Shown: in pieces, positions 22,283 to 35,600 of the stretch | Numbering within the stretch: the stretch's first letter is position 1 | Layout: each line of letters opens with the position of its first letter | Assembly (NCBI GenBank): GCA_032988165.1 | Contig: JANTQF010000155.1 | Span: 1 to 64,000, forward strand | Origin: Emmonsiellopsis sp. PD_33 | Lineage: Eukaryota; Ascomycota; Eurotiomycetes; Onygenales; Ajellomycetaceae | Direction of reading: 5' to 3' | DNA length: 64,000 nucleotides | The notes under the pieces: generated by a model | The model's database searches: none | Seen by the model: only the letters and a program-made list of their open reading frames with translations | What the model was told of the DNA's origin: nothing | Made by a program: the position numbers and the translations under genes

Positions 22283-24524
22283 ATGTTTTCTTGGGGAGGG
22301 AGCATTGGTAAGACCAAACCCCTCGCTTTTTGTTCCATCCCGCTGGCTGCACGTTGCAAGTTGCGGCAGCTGTGTTTCACATACTTCCCTCACTGCAAAC
22401 CCCCATGCGAACAAGAATCGCGACTCTTTCCAAATTGCCTGCGAAATTGCTACATTCCACGATTACCTGTTTGTATCTACCTCTTTTTGTTCGTTTCTCT
22501 CCTGGTGGTTGTGCTTCAAAGCTGTAGGCCATGGGGATGTTTAGCACTACCCATGGGGGTTTGGGTATGTCCTCGCTCCGCCACCAACCACCCCGCCATG
22601 ACTGATCTGCCCTAACCAATTATTTCACCAACACCAAGTTCTTCGGACTGTTCCCCATATTTTCACTTCCTCTCACATTTCCCCTATTTTACCTCCTCTG
22701 ACCTATTGATGATCTTCTTCTTTCTATCCCCACTACTTAGTCGGAGATAACCCCAGCCCCTATGGTTGTGGGGTTCGCAGTTGCGCCTAATAACTGACAA
22801 CGCTACCAGGTATCAGCATTGATGTTGAAAAGGAGAGGAACCCCCCACCCCCTCCGACACCTCTTGATTTTCCCGACTATTCACCAGATCCGACCATCGA
22901 ACCACCCCATGACGGGGCCGGCGATGTGTTGTATAAATTGCTATCGACAATTAAAAAGCCTCAGGACGTCTCGCCTGCTCATTTGAAAGCACTAAACCTG
23001 ACCACGGAGTCCAACGTTCCGATCTCAGATATCGTTCCCAACGGTATCTTGAGGTCACTTGCACCCTATCAATGGCCGGAGCAAGCATCGACACCTGATG
23101 CTCCGGGAACCGACTCAATGCCGGTTCCCATTTTGATGAGTAACGGTGCCCCTTTTCCAAATAAGGAAAGATATGACACCCTGAAGAAAGAAATTCTCTA
23201 CGATAATGATGAAGCATTTCGATCAGTTAACCGGATGCCGCCTCGTCCAGGTCAAGAGAGGATCAAGATAGCCCATAGCAGGAAGTTCTGGGGCGGACTT
23301 GACCTGGTTTCCCAATACTGGGACACTAGTCTTGATAAATATGTCGAACGGTCCCTAACGGATGAGGCCACAGAGGCACATGACAAGGCGCTAGATAAAA
23401 TGCATTTGGACGACAATACAGTACCGGAAAATAAACCCGACGACAATGATACAGAGACGAAAACCGAGAACGGAGAAGAACCTCCCAAAACATCGGGTAC
23501 AAAAACTATGTATCTCGGCCGAAGGGTGGGAACAGGGCGTGAGATGCCGGAAGACTCGCGAGAGGAGACTCTCCGTGGCTTTATGGAAATGATCGCATGG
23601 GCATTTGGCTGCCAAACGACAATTCCAAGCCTTCCACCCCGGCTGCAGGTCAAGGGGATGCTCTTCCCCGTCCGGCAGAACTTTGTAGTTGCTCGATCCC
23701 CCCAGGACAGACAGGTTGCTAGGAAAGGGATACTCGAGGGACCAATTCTTTTCGTGCAATGTCGAGGTGAAACATTATTCCATGATGAGAAAAGCACTTC
23801 AAACAGCAGGTATACGGAAATCTGTGATCTTTTGCGCGAAACGGCTGCCATGCTTCTCTTCGCACAAGAGAGAGCGAGAGCTGGAAAAACCGAAGCTCGT
23901 CCAGGTGACGGGAAGTGGTGGACTACGACACCTCGATGGGGGGGAGCGGAGAATCCAGGGCCTGAGGCTGAGAAAGAAAATGCCGATAGCAAAGCCAACC
24001 CCCCTTCCGACCCCGATGCCCAAAAATCAAATAAACGTTCCAAATATGATAGACCCGCCCTCGCATTTAGGCGACCAGGGTCCAGCTCGAGGAAATTGAG
24101 TATGAGTGAGAAATGGAAAATCCTACAACCTGGTCCAAGCTTATGGGATAAGAAGATGCGGTATATGCAAATCGGAAAGGATAATGATTCAGACTTCGAC
24201 GACGTGAGTTTAATGGAAATCGCTCCTTCCAAGCACCGAAAACAAAAAGAACTATCACTGACTAACTTCTACCGGCCTACTCCCCCATAGGTCTTCATGG
24301 TATCCTCAATTAACCACCACTTCTCCATCGTCCATCTGCGCATCCACCACCACTATCTTGAATGGCTCGCGACAGGCAACACTAACTTCCCTGACGACGA
24401 TTCGTCGCCGCCATGGCATGCCATCCACATTCGCCGGACGAAATGGTTCGATCATTTCAATCCAAACGACAGAGTTGAGGCGCTGGATGGACTGTGGGCG
24501 CTATTTTCATACCTTATGAGATGA
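22283..24524 (+). CDS. Conserved-looking fungal protein of unknown function
   Basis: Not recognised. The model is a 25-nt first exon 22283-22307 (MFSWGGSI), a 502-nt intron, exon 22810-24203 and exon 24291-24524, giving 550 aa with matching phases. After the start there is a proline run (NPPPPPTPLDFPDYSPDP). A folded-looking first half follows, with aromatic motifs (KFWGGLDLVSQYWDTS) and a block that reads LGRRVGTGREMPE...FMEMIAWAFGCQT. A charged insertion comes before the disordered KSNKRSKYDRPALAFRR region. The C-terminus (VHLRIHHHYLEWLATG...RRTKWFDHFNPNDRVEALDGLWALFSYL) is rich in His and aromatics and looks globular. No signal peptide or membrane segment. The long first intron makes the start less certain than the main exon; an alternative start inside exon 2 would lose the MFSWGG end. 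Confidence 0.8.
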
Positions 24525-27500
24525 AACCCCCTTTTCGATTGTCATTACGGTGTGACGCCAGGTATATAAGAGGGAGACTGAAGTTGAGAAATGAGGGAGG
24601 GAGTACACATAACGAAAAATTCGACAACATCATGTTAATGATAAGATTGGATAATGGGGTGGGAAGATTCTGACATTTTTTTTTTAACATTTAGTCCTTT
24701 TGTTTTTGTTTTTGCATGTGGTTTTAAAGCCTTATTTCTTGATTTTCTAACATATTCTTTTTTTAGATAGGAGAAAGATATTTTTTAGATCAGATAACCC
24801 TTTGTTGCTTAGCTGATATCTTTTTGCGCCTCTGGCTATATATATATATATATATATATAAATCATTGACACAGTGAACCATCCCGATGTATATGGACCA
24901 TTTTTACCAAAAGCACTGGACGCAGCGTACGGGGCCTCATAGCTAGCTTCGGCAGCTTGAACCGTCTTTTCCAAAATCCAAAAACAACTTTATCATTATG
25001 AAATTAGAAGGATATCATCAAGAATATGGACCCCCCCCCGGGGGGGATTCTTGACGGACAGACCCCCTATCTATCTATCCTATCCAAGCCAGCCACGACA
25101 GAAAAATACATGGATATCGTTGACAACAACCGACGGCTAGGTGCAGGTTGCATTTCGACATTTGAAGAAAATCCAAAAGCAACACATACACAGAAGGCAA
25201 TGGCAACATTTCTCTGAATATGGTCCATTGGGAAAACTTCCCCGGGCGCTTGGGGGGGTGGGGATGACTTGGCAACCTTCATCCGTTCCTCTGAGAGGCT
25301 CATCAGGGGTAAACAAGGCATTCATTCCCCTTCCTACTCACCAGATCCTACAAATGGCATTGCGGAGGTTTCTAGAAAATGGCTTGAGATTGAAAATGGT
25401 CACTCGCCTCTGTCAGGGTTTTATGTCGGGGTTTACGGAGAGATGGTTCCAAGGTTGTCGTCATGATATTTATTACCAGGGCTTGGGAAGGAAAAGGGAG
25501 ACAATCTGCCTGAACTATATACATGTACATACATACATGTACATACAACCCACTTTGGATTAATCAACCAAAGGGACATTTATCTACGCTCCATCCATAC
25601 AGGTTTATATATATCGGCAGAAGAATCAGCTGTACCACCTCTTCGCACCAAATTTATCATACATGCACGATTGAGGCGGGAGCTTGACGAGATAGATAGG
25701 AAGTCGACAACACGGATCCTAGAACTGCGGAACTACCTAACCATTTGACAAAGCGCCCTTCCTTGGCCTCAGCGATAGAGTAGCATGTATGTCCAAAGAG
25801 ATGGGATATTGAAGTCCACCGTCGATTCTTGGGGGTATTTAACTGGGTCGGCCCAGTCCAAGAGTTATGTCTGGCCCGGGCGGGCGGGCTATCAAGCCTC
25901 CAAAAGTCATTATGATGTAGTTACTCCGTACTGCTAACATTGATAGATTAAAATGAATAAAGGACTCGAAAGGCGATTTCGCGAAGCTGCAAGGGACAGG
26001 ACTGACAAGACAGCCTTTTCCGCACGATGTCGATATTTTGCCAGGGGATCTAGTTAGTATCGATGAGTCGCCCTATTTTCCCGCCCGCACTATCATATCA
26101 TATCATATCATAAATAATCCAGCCTGGAATGAAATCCTGACAGACTGACAGTGATGCCTTTTCGCTCGGGGACACCAAGTTAATGAAAGGATGGCCAATC
26201 AGTAACTTAACTTGTAAACAAGCATGCTCCTTTCCAGGACGGACGGATCTCGACCCGCCCAGATTGCCCCCGCAAGCTATGTCTGCCACTCTGAAAGATG
26301 GAGGGGAATCCCGGAAGGCTTCTACTATTGTTGTTGATGTGAATTCAGCATCCAGGGGGCTTTCTTTGGGCAAAGTAAGTTGGGTTGTGCCAAAGGAATA
26401 GTAAGTAATAGGAACAGCGGTTCTCAACTTTCCCCTTCCAAGGGTCCTTCCAAGGTTAGGAATCCGCATTGACTGGTCATGTTTTCAGGTGCTCAAATGA
26501 AGCCGTGATGAAGGAAGGGTACCGGCCGCGACTCAACCGTTTTGACTGATGTAACTGGTTAACGCCCATGGCTGCTTTATTTATGGTATGCAGGACATCC
26601 CGTGGAAAGCACGGGAGAGGGAGAAACTGGGCATATGGGGAAAAAGAAAGAAAGCCAGCAACTCCAATGCAGAGAGGGGAAGTATGGGAGCTCATTAAAA
26701 TAAGGGAAGTGGATTAAAATAGCATCCAGTTACCCCCATTATTCAGGAGGAAAGGGAAATACGACAAATCACAAATCCACCATAGCGAAGTTATTCAATG
26801 ATTTGATGCCCAATTTTTTTGCTGTGGTGCCCAAAGCTGCCCTGGACGCCGGTCAGTGCCCACACACAAAAAAAAAATGGAGGAACAATTTTGAGGGCAC
26901 GGTGGGCAATGATGAGGAATCAAGAATCAATATAGAGCACCTATCACATTTCCATTGTCTTCAATGGAGATGGATTGTCATAGCCTGCTGGAAAAATATA
27001 TTAAGGTTATCATCGACGGAGTCGAGGCTGTTTTGATACCATGGCCTTGGGATTAGGAGGCGGCGCACTGATTGGTTGGTTTCTTCATCGAGGAAAGATA
27101 GGTCCGAGGGGTCAGATATATATCCATCAGCAATGAGCAAGGCACTCACTGAAAAAGCCTCAATCATGGGAAGAATTCAGCATGTATTTATGGCTTTTTG
27201 CCTTTTCCTAGCCCCTGAGAGAATGAGGTTGGGTTAAAAGCCCTCAGCGGCATTGTATCGCCGCTGGCATGCTGCGCAGACGCGCCGTTAGTTGGTCTGT
27301 TACATTCCTGACAATTATCATCATTGATGCCATCCATGGGTGATGAAGAGCCCTTATGGAAACACCAATGAAGACAGGAGGAAATGGGGAGAAGCGGCAC
27401 GCACACAGCAGGGTCTTCCGTATGGAGTATGTATGAAAAATATGAAAAATAGTCAACAATAATAAACTTCTGGCCCCTGGTCCAGGTTAGCGAGGACAAG

Positions 27501-29721
27501 CCAGCGGTTTCCAAGCCACAGACAGTCTGAGACAGGGCGCGACCACTATCGAGTATCATCCCAAGAACATGGACCGTGGGTTCGTTGTTGATAATTGGGA
27601 TTTTTTGGCAATGATGATCATCGCCATTCCTGTTGGTTGGAATCATTGGAATGGGATGGATGTAAGTTTCCAGCCTTCTGGTGCCCACATCTGGAGGGAA
27701 GTTCCGCTCCCACTCATCGGCTCCTGCTCAGGGCATGGCAATCGATCTAAAACTCTCCTTATCATGTATTGATGTCGTGTCATTCCAAAGTCGTGGGCTT
27801 GGCTTGATCTTTAATCCCCTAATAATGGGTCTGTACATGGAGTGATTGATGGACTCCATGAAGGGGATGCCGTCAGTGAACTTTCCTTTCGCCTTTTCTC
27901 TTTCTTTTTTGCCTATCTGCCCCCCTCTTGCCTTTCTGTTCGCTAACTTCGCTTCCCTTCGATTTCGATTTCGATTTTTCTTTTTCTTTTTCCTTTTTTA
28001 GGGGAGGGGACGGCCAGGCTACAGGTCACAGAATTGAACCATGACCTCCACAATTTAACAAAACTCTGATGTCCATCTCCGTCCTCGCGGCCCCATAACG
28101 GAGCAGGCGGCAGGGGCCGAAACCATTGGACATTATTGGATTGGTGCCCGATGTTGAACCGGATTTTGGAGGAGGGAAAAAAATAAAAAACAAGCTATTT
28201 CCTCAAATAGCCCACTGGCCGATAACCAATGTCTTCTGATCAATAATATCAAAAATGTGTCGAGGTTTATTGTCTTTTTTCTCTCTTGCCAACCGCCAAA
28301 CTGCGAGCGTCTCTGCTTTTGAATTGTGACTACCCCCTGGGCGTGCCTGGGAGAATATAAAACTGTTTCGTAAGTAATACACCAACACAAGCGAGAGAGT
28401 GGGGGGACAGCGTGAAGTAAAAAAAAAGAACGAAAGTACAGGACAGGGGGGCATCTGTGAGCCGAGAGAACGTGGGGAAATACATCTCGCCTGTATGTTC
28501 GTATTGAAACGTACGGGACCGAAATATTACAAGACCACGTATCGTACGAATATTTCTGCGGCGGGTTTGCGTTCTCTCTCCTCCGCATGGCCTGTCTCAT
28601 CTCCACGTTCCCCGGATTCTGCGAGACATGATGATAGGAAGCAATCGGGGCGCGAAAGGCGTCGTCGGATGCGAGCTTGCGAATACGGCCGCACTATTCT
28701 TCTCAAATGCCGTTGAGATTTGGGCGAGGAAGGAAGATACTGTGTATCCACTCAGCAATTGCGGATCTGTCGCCTTGCTGTCCATCGATACAGATGATGT
28801 TAAAGATGAGGCAGATCGAGAATTGCCGATAGCCCCCTCCGATGAACCCGTGAACAGATTGAATCTTGCAGTGGGATGATCAGTATGATGCATGAAACGC
28901 TGTTTAGAGTTTGTAAGGGGCCTAACAACTCACACTTTACAGATGAGGATGGCATTTAGTTGATAAATCCACGAACAATGTCTTGCATTGTGGCTGCTTC
29001 CATCATGCTTCAAATGCCCGACGAAGAGTGTATGACTATGACCCGAGGGGACGGAGCCTGTATCATCGAGACACATGAACGCGGAAGTGCACTCTCCGAA
29101 AGTTGCGCCATGTATGATGCCGGTGCAGACCGCTGGATGTATGGATGGAGATGATGTGGGATGATCTGACCCAGCCATCCGATAAAAGCGCCCATTATTA
29201 CGCAGTGGATGTACCAAGCCAGATATTCCCGACGGCGTGGATGTGGGAACCAGTAGCGAGGATCAGACAGTGCCTTTGGGAGGGGCCAAGTTGCCGTTTT
29301 TTGCTCTCTGGGATAGATATTGAGTTTGGCTTTCAAATAGGCCAGAAATAAAGTGGGAAATTCCTGGCCTGTCGTTGAGACATTGTTGTTTTCTCGCTTG
29401 GTGTTGGGGCCATGCGTGGCTTGGTCGTATCCTTGCCATTTTTTGAGCCGATATTTACCACAAAAGAGGCGTGAAATATGGGAGCGAAGGAAAAATAGAC
29501 AGGTTTATGGTATGGTATGTAGCTATCCCTTTGATGGCTGGCATCAACCTAACTTGCCCCGGATTCTTCCAAAGCAAGGAGAAGGAAGGCTCTCCAGTCT
29601 CCAGGTGAGATTGTCGGGGACTTATTTTAAGCTTTGGACACTGCGTCGCCCGAGTGCATGCAATGTTCCTATTTGATGGGTATTTATTATTAGCGTGATG
29701 GAGAGGAACCTTGAAATGTTG
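24525..29721. other. Long gene-free region, left of the MITE
   Basis: I find no convincing gene in 5.2 kb. It holds the 3' flank of the preceding gene, a TA dinucleotide run, a C/G palindrome at about 25030-25047, a near-palindromic ACATGTACATAC repeat at about 25519-25552, an ATCAT run near 26093-26112 and a C/T/TTTTCT-rich patch near 27890-28000. The longest frames are 130-170 codons with no family features. A Ser-rich 98-codon minus-strand frame (28597-28893) is the least unconvincing one. Non-coding transcripts or long regulatory DNA for the downstream transcription factor are possible but not shown. Confidence 0.5.
24837..24861. repeat. (TA)12 microsatellite
   Basis: An uninterrupted TA dinucleotide run of about 25 bases lies roughly 310 bp downstream of the stop codon of the unknown protein gene. 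Confidence 0.9.
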
Positions 29722-29723
29722 TA

Positions 29724-29757
29724 CGGAGGGCGCTTCCAAAAGTATTGCGCCACTAAG
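29724..29757 (+). repeat. MITE left terminal inverted repeat
   Basis: This is the left 34-bp end, beginning CGGAGGGCGCTTCC, directly after the TA at 29722-29723. It is matched by the right end with one substitution near the tip. Confidence 0.9.
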
Positions 29758-30057
29758 CTGCTAAATATACCACTAGGAACCAATCTGAATAGTATTACAG
29801 ACATAAAAGTTATACTACTTATGTAACTATTCTTTATAGAGATATAGGTCTTCCCCATAACTCAGTATGCTCTTTTAAATAGTATACACATTCAATTTAT
29901 CTTCTAATTACAATACTAGAGTCCTTCTTCCTCTTTTAGAAGAGCTGAATACAGTGATTTAAGAAGATTACCATTATGTATTTAAATAATAAATGGATAA
30001 ATAAATAATGAGGTGTATAAATACAGCTAAAAACCTGTGGTATTATCTAGTGGTTTT

Positions 30058-30091
30058 TTTAGTGGCGCAATACTTTTGGAAGCGCCCTCTG
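30058..30091 (-). repeat. MITE right terminal inverted repeat
   Basis: This is the right 34-bp end. Read on the minus strand it begins CAGAGGGCGCTTCC and then copies the left end base for base over the following 30 bases. The flanking TA is at 30092-30093. Confidence 0.9.
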
Positions 30092-30093
30092 TA

Positions 30094-32348
30094 GCTTGTC
30101 TGGACTGCCAAGCAGGAGAGAACATGGGCTACCTCGCAGGGAGTTGGGTCAGGGCAAGTCCCATCTCAAGGAACATCCGGAATTGTTTTCCTTGAGGCGT
30201 GGTGCTGACGACTGTACTGCTGGTCACATTTTTGAGCGACTTGTGACGGTGACGGCCAGTTTTATTTGCAGATGCTGCCGATGGCTTGGTTGACGGTTGC
30301 TATCTTCGTGAATCTACAGGAGGGAAAATGTGGTGGCACGAAGAGGAACCTGCACTGGGATTATTCTTGTCTCTCCGCACAGCGCGGAGTTTTGATTGCC
30401 GGCCTGGACAATGAGGGGTAAAAGAGCAGTGGCATCCTAGCAATTCTGGGGGGGTCATCAGCAAACGAATGTTGCTGAGTCCAATGAGTGAACAGGAAAT
30501 ACCATGGAAATAATTTCGAAGGTAACGGGGATGTTTTCAGAGCATCTTCCCCATCCGGCACAGGAGAGTATCTTCTGATGAAATAAAGGGCTCGGCGTAA
30601 TTCAGCAAAAAGGGATATGGAATTCGCCACTTCCCCCGAAGATTCCCCCGAAGACGACGTCTGTGAAAGCGACAAGCAGATATTAAAACGTCCCCTCGGC
30701 GTCTTCCCCCCTGGAGGGCTGGTGTAAGAATGCTACATAGATCGCCTGCATCGCATGACCACAGGCTACAGCTCTGAACGAGCGGAGCAAAATTGCCAGG
30801 GCTTAATATTAGTAAAGCGGAAGATGTTGGTATGTGATGGGTTAATGATCGGGGATTTTATCCGCACGCGATTTTAACTGGACAATGATGTGTTCGTGTT
30901 GGTCATCGCTGCCAGGATTCAGCGACTAAAACCGTCCATCAGTGGACCATGCTGGCATGTTCCTTTCTGTCACTTCCTTCCCCGCGCAATTGACTTGGAA
31001 GAGATGGAGGCGAGGATGGAGCTCTGGAGCAGGGGTGCTTTCAAGATTCTGGGTACCAGAATGGGGAGGCTATGGGTGATTCACTGCCTGTCAGGCTGTC
31101 CCTGGCCGGGAATTTGGAAGAAGGTCAGGGATATTTGGCGGGTTTCCAGAGACCGTTATGCTGGGATTGTTTTTGGAATGATTTGCGAAAGCCGGGGAAA
31201 AGATAAGCGGCAACGGCGCGGAGCGGCGAGGATTATTCAATAGTTCCCTGCGTCTCTCTCCTCGCATTGGTGGGAGTCTCGTCGTTCCTTGGAGTCTTGG
31301 GCGGAGAGGCTTCGAGATGGCTGGGCAGGATGATCGAACACGGCCATCGAGGAGATAGATGTACGGTCCTATACGGTATGGTATTGGTACAGTATGGACT
31401 GGACCTATTGTCCCTCGAGGCGGGATGGGAATATTGGAGGCTCGAGGATGCCGGAGTGGAGGGAGCCAGTGCCTTGGAAACGCCACAGAGCCACTCTGGG
31501 GGTAACCTCGTCCAGCGAGCTCATCGTCTCAGCGGGCGGCCTGTGAGCAGCAGCACTCCAGACTCCAGTCTGTCTCCCACCCGGGGCAGGCCTGCTTTTT
31601 GAGCTGGCGAGCTGCAATTGTCACGCTGGCCACCGAGCAGGGGAGCCCGACACAGTGGTTGAGCTGGGAGCGGCGACGAAACGAAACGGTACTGGAATTA
31701 CGCTTACCGTACGCGCCCGCTCGACGCGGCTGCGGCGGACAGGCAGGGCGTATGGTGCCGTAATCGCGTAATCTATCCAAGCTGTGCTGGGGTACCTGCG
31801 GGCTGTGGACAGGCCCAGCAGCCCAGTGCGGGCGGCGCCCATCACCAACAAGTACCTCCCCATCCACCTCCCCATCCACTCCCCGTCTCCAACCTCCAAC
31901 CTCCAACCTCCAGTCTCCAATGCCCTCTCCTCTCGCCAGTCCCCAGTCCAATCCGCCCGCACACACTGCTCCTCGACTCTGGCGTTGTTTGCTTGTCCTC
32001 GACTCCTCGTAGCCGGTGAGCCCACTTGGCTGCAGCGTCGCCTATCCACCGCACTGCGGCTCGCTCTGGTCTTCCCAATTCTTCGGGTGCACATTCGACT
32101 CCCGCCCAATTCCCTGGCGGTGTCTCCACCAACCTCCCTCTGCCACTCCCTCTGTGCGTTGGGGTCTGCTCAGCTGTTGTCGACGTCTTCGTGAGCTTGT
32201 GTCCCTCGTGCTGAGAGCAGGGCGGTAACTGCTAGCTGTGTTGTGGGCATAATCCCTGGGTTGCTTCCCGAGCCCTGACCAAGGAACCTGTGCCCAACTC
32301 CGTTTCTCGGCCCGCTCTAGACGTGCTGTCAGGCTGGCACAGATCAAG
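30094..32348. other. Gene-free upstream region of the Zn-cluster regulator
   Basis: No supported gene. From about 31480 the plus strand becomes C/T-rich, with short tandem CCATCCACCTCC and CCTCCAA units (about 31858-31920), as is common in promoters and long leaders of fungal regulators. Open frames on both strands are low-complexity or shadow frames. Confidence 0.5.
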
Positions 32349-32416
32349 GTACAAATCTTATCTGCTTCATGCTTTGCGAGTCTGCTTGGCTAACTGCCTT
32401 TTTTACTTTGTGGCAG
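32349..32416 (+). other. Probable 5'UTR intron of the Zn-cluster regulator
   Basis: There is a donor-like AAG|GTACAA, a GCTAAC branch-site motif about 23 bases before the end, and a TGGCAG acceptor, 68 bases in all. It lies 233 bases before the ATG at 32650. Size and signals match the coding introns of the neighbouring genes, but no coding phase can test it. Confidence 0.45.
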
Positions 32417-32649
32417 GTTTAAACCCGCGCATTCACCTTTGACGAGACGAAGCTTGGGCCCTCCCAGCGCCGTCTTCCTTTCTTCAGATCCCCCCCCCCC
32501 CCTCTTTCGTATCTGTTTGCTCTCTGGACCGCCTCCTCAATTCGCCATGCTATCAGCTTGCTGGGCCCTGTGTGTCTGATACGGTTCGCTCTCATAAAAA
32601 TTTGCTTTATCTGGCTGTGGATGGCCGGGGGTTTTGAAGCCCCATCATC

Positions 32650-35600
32650 ATGGAGGTAGCTCCAGACGACAAGCCAAAGGCGAGGGCGACCCCTCCACCC
32701 CAGTCTGTCCATTTACCCCCCCCTCGTGGCCCTTATGATCCTGGTTGGCGCACCCAATATAATACTTATGACGCCCCGAATCCTGACCCGCACGGTGCGC
32801 CTCCGCCTCCGCAATCTGCCCGCGGGCCGCCTGTGTATACGGGGCCCCCGAGGGGGCCCCCCGACATGTACGGACGACATGGGAGTATGCCAGGGCCATC
32901 TCCCACTTCCGAATCCCATAGCGCTTTTCGACCCATAAATGGCTCCCATGAACAGCACCCACCCACCCATGGACTTCCTCCTGGGCCGGGTCAAGGACCA
33001 GCAAATTATCGACCACATGTGGGATACCCTCCGAACGAACCTCGCCCGAACGGAGAAGCGCACTCATTACCAATGATCTCTCATGGTGATCCAGTCCAGC
33101 AAATACCTGCTTCCCATCCTCACACACCATACACACCTGGCCCTGTTCCTCAAACCCCTGGCGTCTATGATGGGGGCGGCTACTTCGTTGGACAGGCTGG
33201 AGCATCTATGGCAAATCGACAGCGAAGGACGACACGAGCACAGCAGGTAAATCGTTTTAATTAGGCTAATATTGTTTATGTTCTAACTCTGAATCCAGGC
33301 TTGCGATCAATGCCGGTCACGAAAAGCAAAATGCGACGAAGGTAGACCTTCCTGCAGTCATTGCAAAGACAACAATGTTCAATGTGTTTACAAGGATGTT
33401 CCGCCCGCCAAGTAAGTTGTAAATCGCTGCATGATAACTATATGAAAAGTCCTGACTTAGGGGTGGTGTGAAGACACGAGAGGTCGACACAGATTATTGT
33501 TGACAGGCTGGACAAGCTGGATGGTGGAAGGGATGAGGTCATGGCAAAACTGAATGAACTCTCGACGATTGTGGCCAATTTCAAATCACAACTGGATGCC
33601 TTAACTGGCGGTGTTCCTTCCCCCAAGCAGGTGCAAAAAACGCCAACCGTTCCCAAAGTAGAGGTTAACCCGACTTTGGCTTCGACAAGCAAACCATCGC
33701 CCGAAGGATATGATATTTCCGGTCTCCAGAGGGGTCCTGACTTGAGAATAAATGATGACCCCCAAGGCTCGCCGAATCTTGACACTCGTGAACTTTCAAT
33801 CCCGATAGAACACATGACTGCGGCACATAAGCTACTTTTATGGCCCTCCATCCAGAAATTAGTGCCTGAGAAAATAGATGATGATTATGTGATGCGACTG
33901 GAAGAAACCCGGGGCTCGCTCAGACCCTACGGCCAAGGCGAAGGGGACGATCTCCGACGCTCTACAAGCCCGACGACTAGTACCTCCCCTGCTGTGCCCT
34001 CGCCACCGGAACTTGCATGGGGAACAGGCTATGGGATACCCCCGGGCACTGATCTCACAACATTCTCTTCAAGACCCCAAGCTGGTGGATTAACTAGTTC
34101 CGGCATCCTGAACGTCGATGAAGAAACCGTTACATCACACCTTCAAAGCTACTTGGATAATATACACAACCTCCATCCATTCCTTGATGGTCTCGAACTG
34201 CACACTTTGGTTAGTGGTTTTATCCGCAACTACAGCCCCGCAAAAGTCATGTCTCCTCCACTCCCTGCTGGCGATCCACTGGCAGGTTTGCCCAGGGGCA
34301 AGAGAAAGAGATCAGCAGACTATTCCTCGGGAATGACTGAGACAGCCTCTTATGAAGCAGCCAGTTTTGCAATTCCCAAATCCATGGATAATGCTATTGT
34401 TTTGCTTGTTCTTGCGTTGGGCGCCATATGTTCCGTGAAAACAGATCTCCCTGGACCGGTCCCTAATCCAAACACGGCCCGTCCGAGTTCACCATATCCC
34501 AATATTCTGGAGGCATCACCTAGCTTATCTGAATCGGGAAACACATCTACGTTTCGTTCCCCAAGTGAAGAGTTATACTCTCCTGCTTCTGGTCATAATC
34601 GAAGACCATCTTATGACATGTGGACCAAGTCTGATAGTAGCCCAACTTGGCGGAACATGGATGTGATTCCTGGCCTGGCATATTTTGCACTGGCTTCAGA
34701 CATCCTGGGTAATCTTCTAGGAGGGAATGACTTGAAGCATGCACAAGCCTGCTTACTTGCTGCCCTTTATACTGGCCAGCTAGCTCGCCCCTTTTCTAGT
34801 CATGCTTGGATCTGTGAAGCATCCCGGACCTGTCAAGTCCTTCTGCGGCCGTAAGTTTCCTCCTCATTTGAAGGAATATTACTCTTAAGCTGATATTATT
34901 ATAGTCGGAATTTTGATCTCCTGAAGAATGGGAGCCCGCGGAAGGAGCTAATTAAATTTGCATTTTGGACCTGTCTGCTGCTAGAAAGGTACTTTCCTGC
35001 TGAATTCTAATACTTGTGTTATTGAAGCTCACCTTTTTGCGCAGCGATATCCTGGCAGAATTAGACCTCCCCGCGAGCGGGATAAGCCGTTTCGAGGATC
35101 GACTTTATACCACGCATGGTCTGTTTGCCACACCTGATGTGGATACAATGTATCGTCGCAATGACACGGACATGATATACTATATGATACAAATTCATTT
35201 AAGAAAGGCTCTGAACCGGGTTCATACTGAGTTATACAAAGCTGAGAGTATGCAACGCTGTCTCCACGCTTGTTTAGTGGCATTTAATATTGACTATAAT
35301 TGTAGCGCACGATTCCGGGTCCAAAAAATCCACATGGAGTACCGGGATGCAAGAGACTCTCAGCTACAATCTTGAAATATGGCGGAAATACTTACCAGAG
35401 GAATTGAGATGGGAGGACGGTGATCCACCGTCAGACAAAATCAACATTGCTCGAATGCGCGCCAAGTACTACGGAGCACGTTATATTATCCATCGGCCGC
35501 TACTCCACCATGCTCTCCATCCCATGTCCTCAAACTTGACTTCAGCGACCGCCCCATCTCCCAGTCCTTCAAATGTTTCTAGTTCACAATCACATTCATC

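Larger units (their letters stand above)
29724..30091. mobile_element. 368-bp MITE with terminal inverted repeats and TA target duplication
   Basis: The two ends are inverted copies: the outermost four bases read CGGA on the left and CAGA (as the reverse complement) on the right, then 30 bases match perfectly through ...TATTGCGCCACTAA (29727-29756 against 30059-30088). TA dinucleotides flank both sides (29722-29723 and 30092-30093), the target duplication typical of Tc1/mariner/pogo (Fot1) transposases. A second motif, ACCACTAG, is also inverted inside both ends. The interior is markedly AT-rich and contains no open frame of useful length, so the element is non-autonomous and depends on a transposase elsewhere. 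The high TA content would also fit repeat-induced point mutation of an older copy. Confidence 0.9.

Noticed and set aside
25030..25047. C-run/G-run palindrome as a terminator
   Set aside because: It is far from a gene end and intrinsic hairpin terminators are not used by fungal Pol II. Probably simple sequence or an assembly-sensitive homopolymer.
28597..28893. 98-codon Ser-rich minus-strand frame in the gene-free region
   Set aside because: Looks mildly codon-like but has no partner exons with good splice signals and no recognisable motif; not enough support for a gene call.
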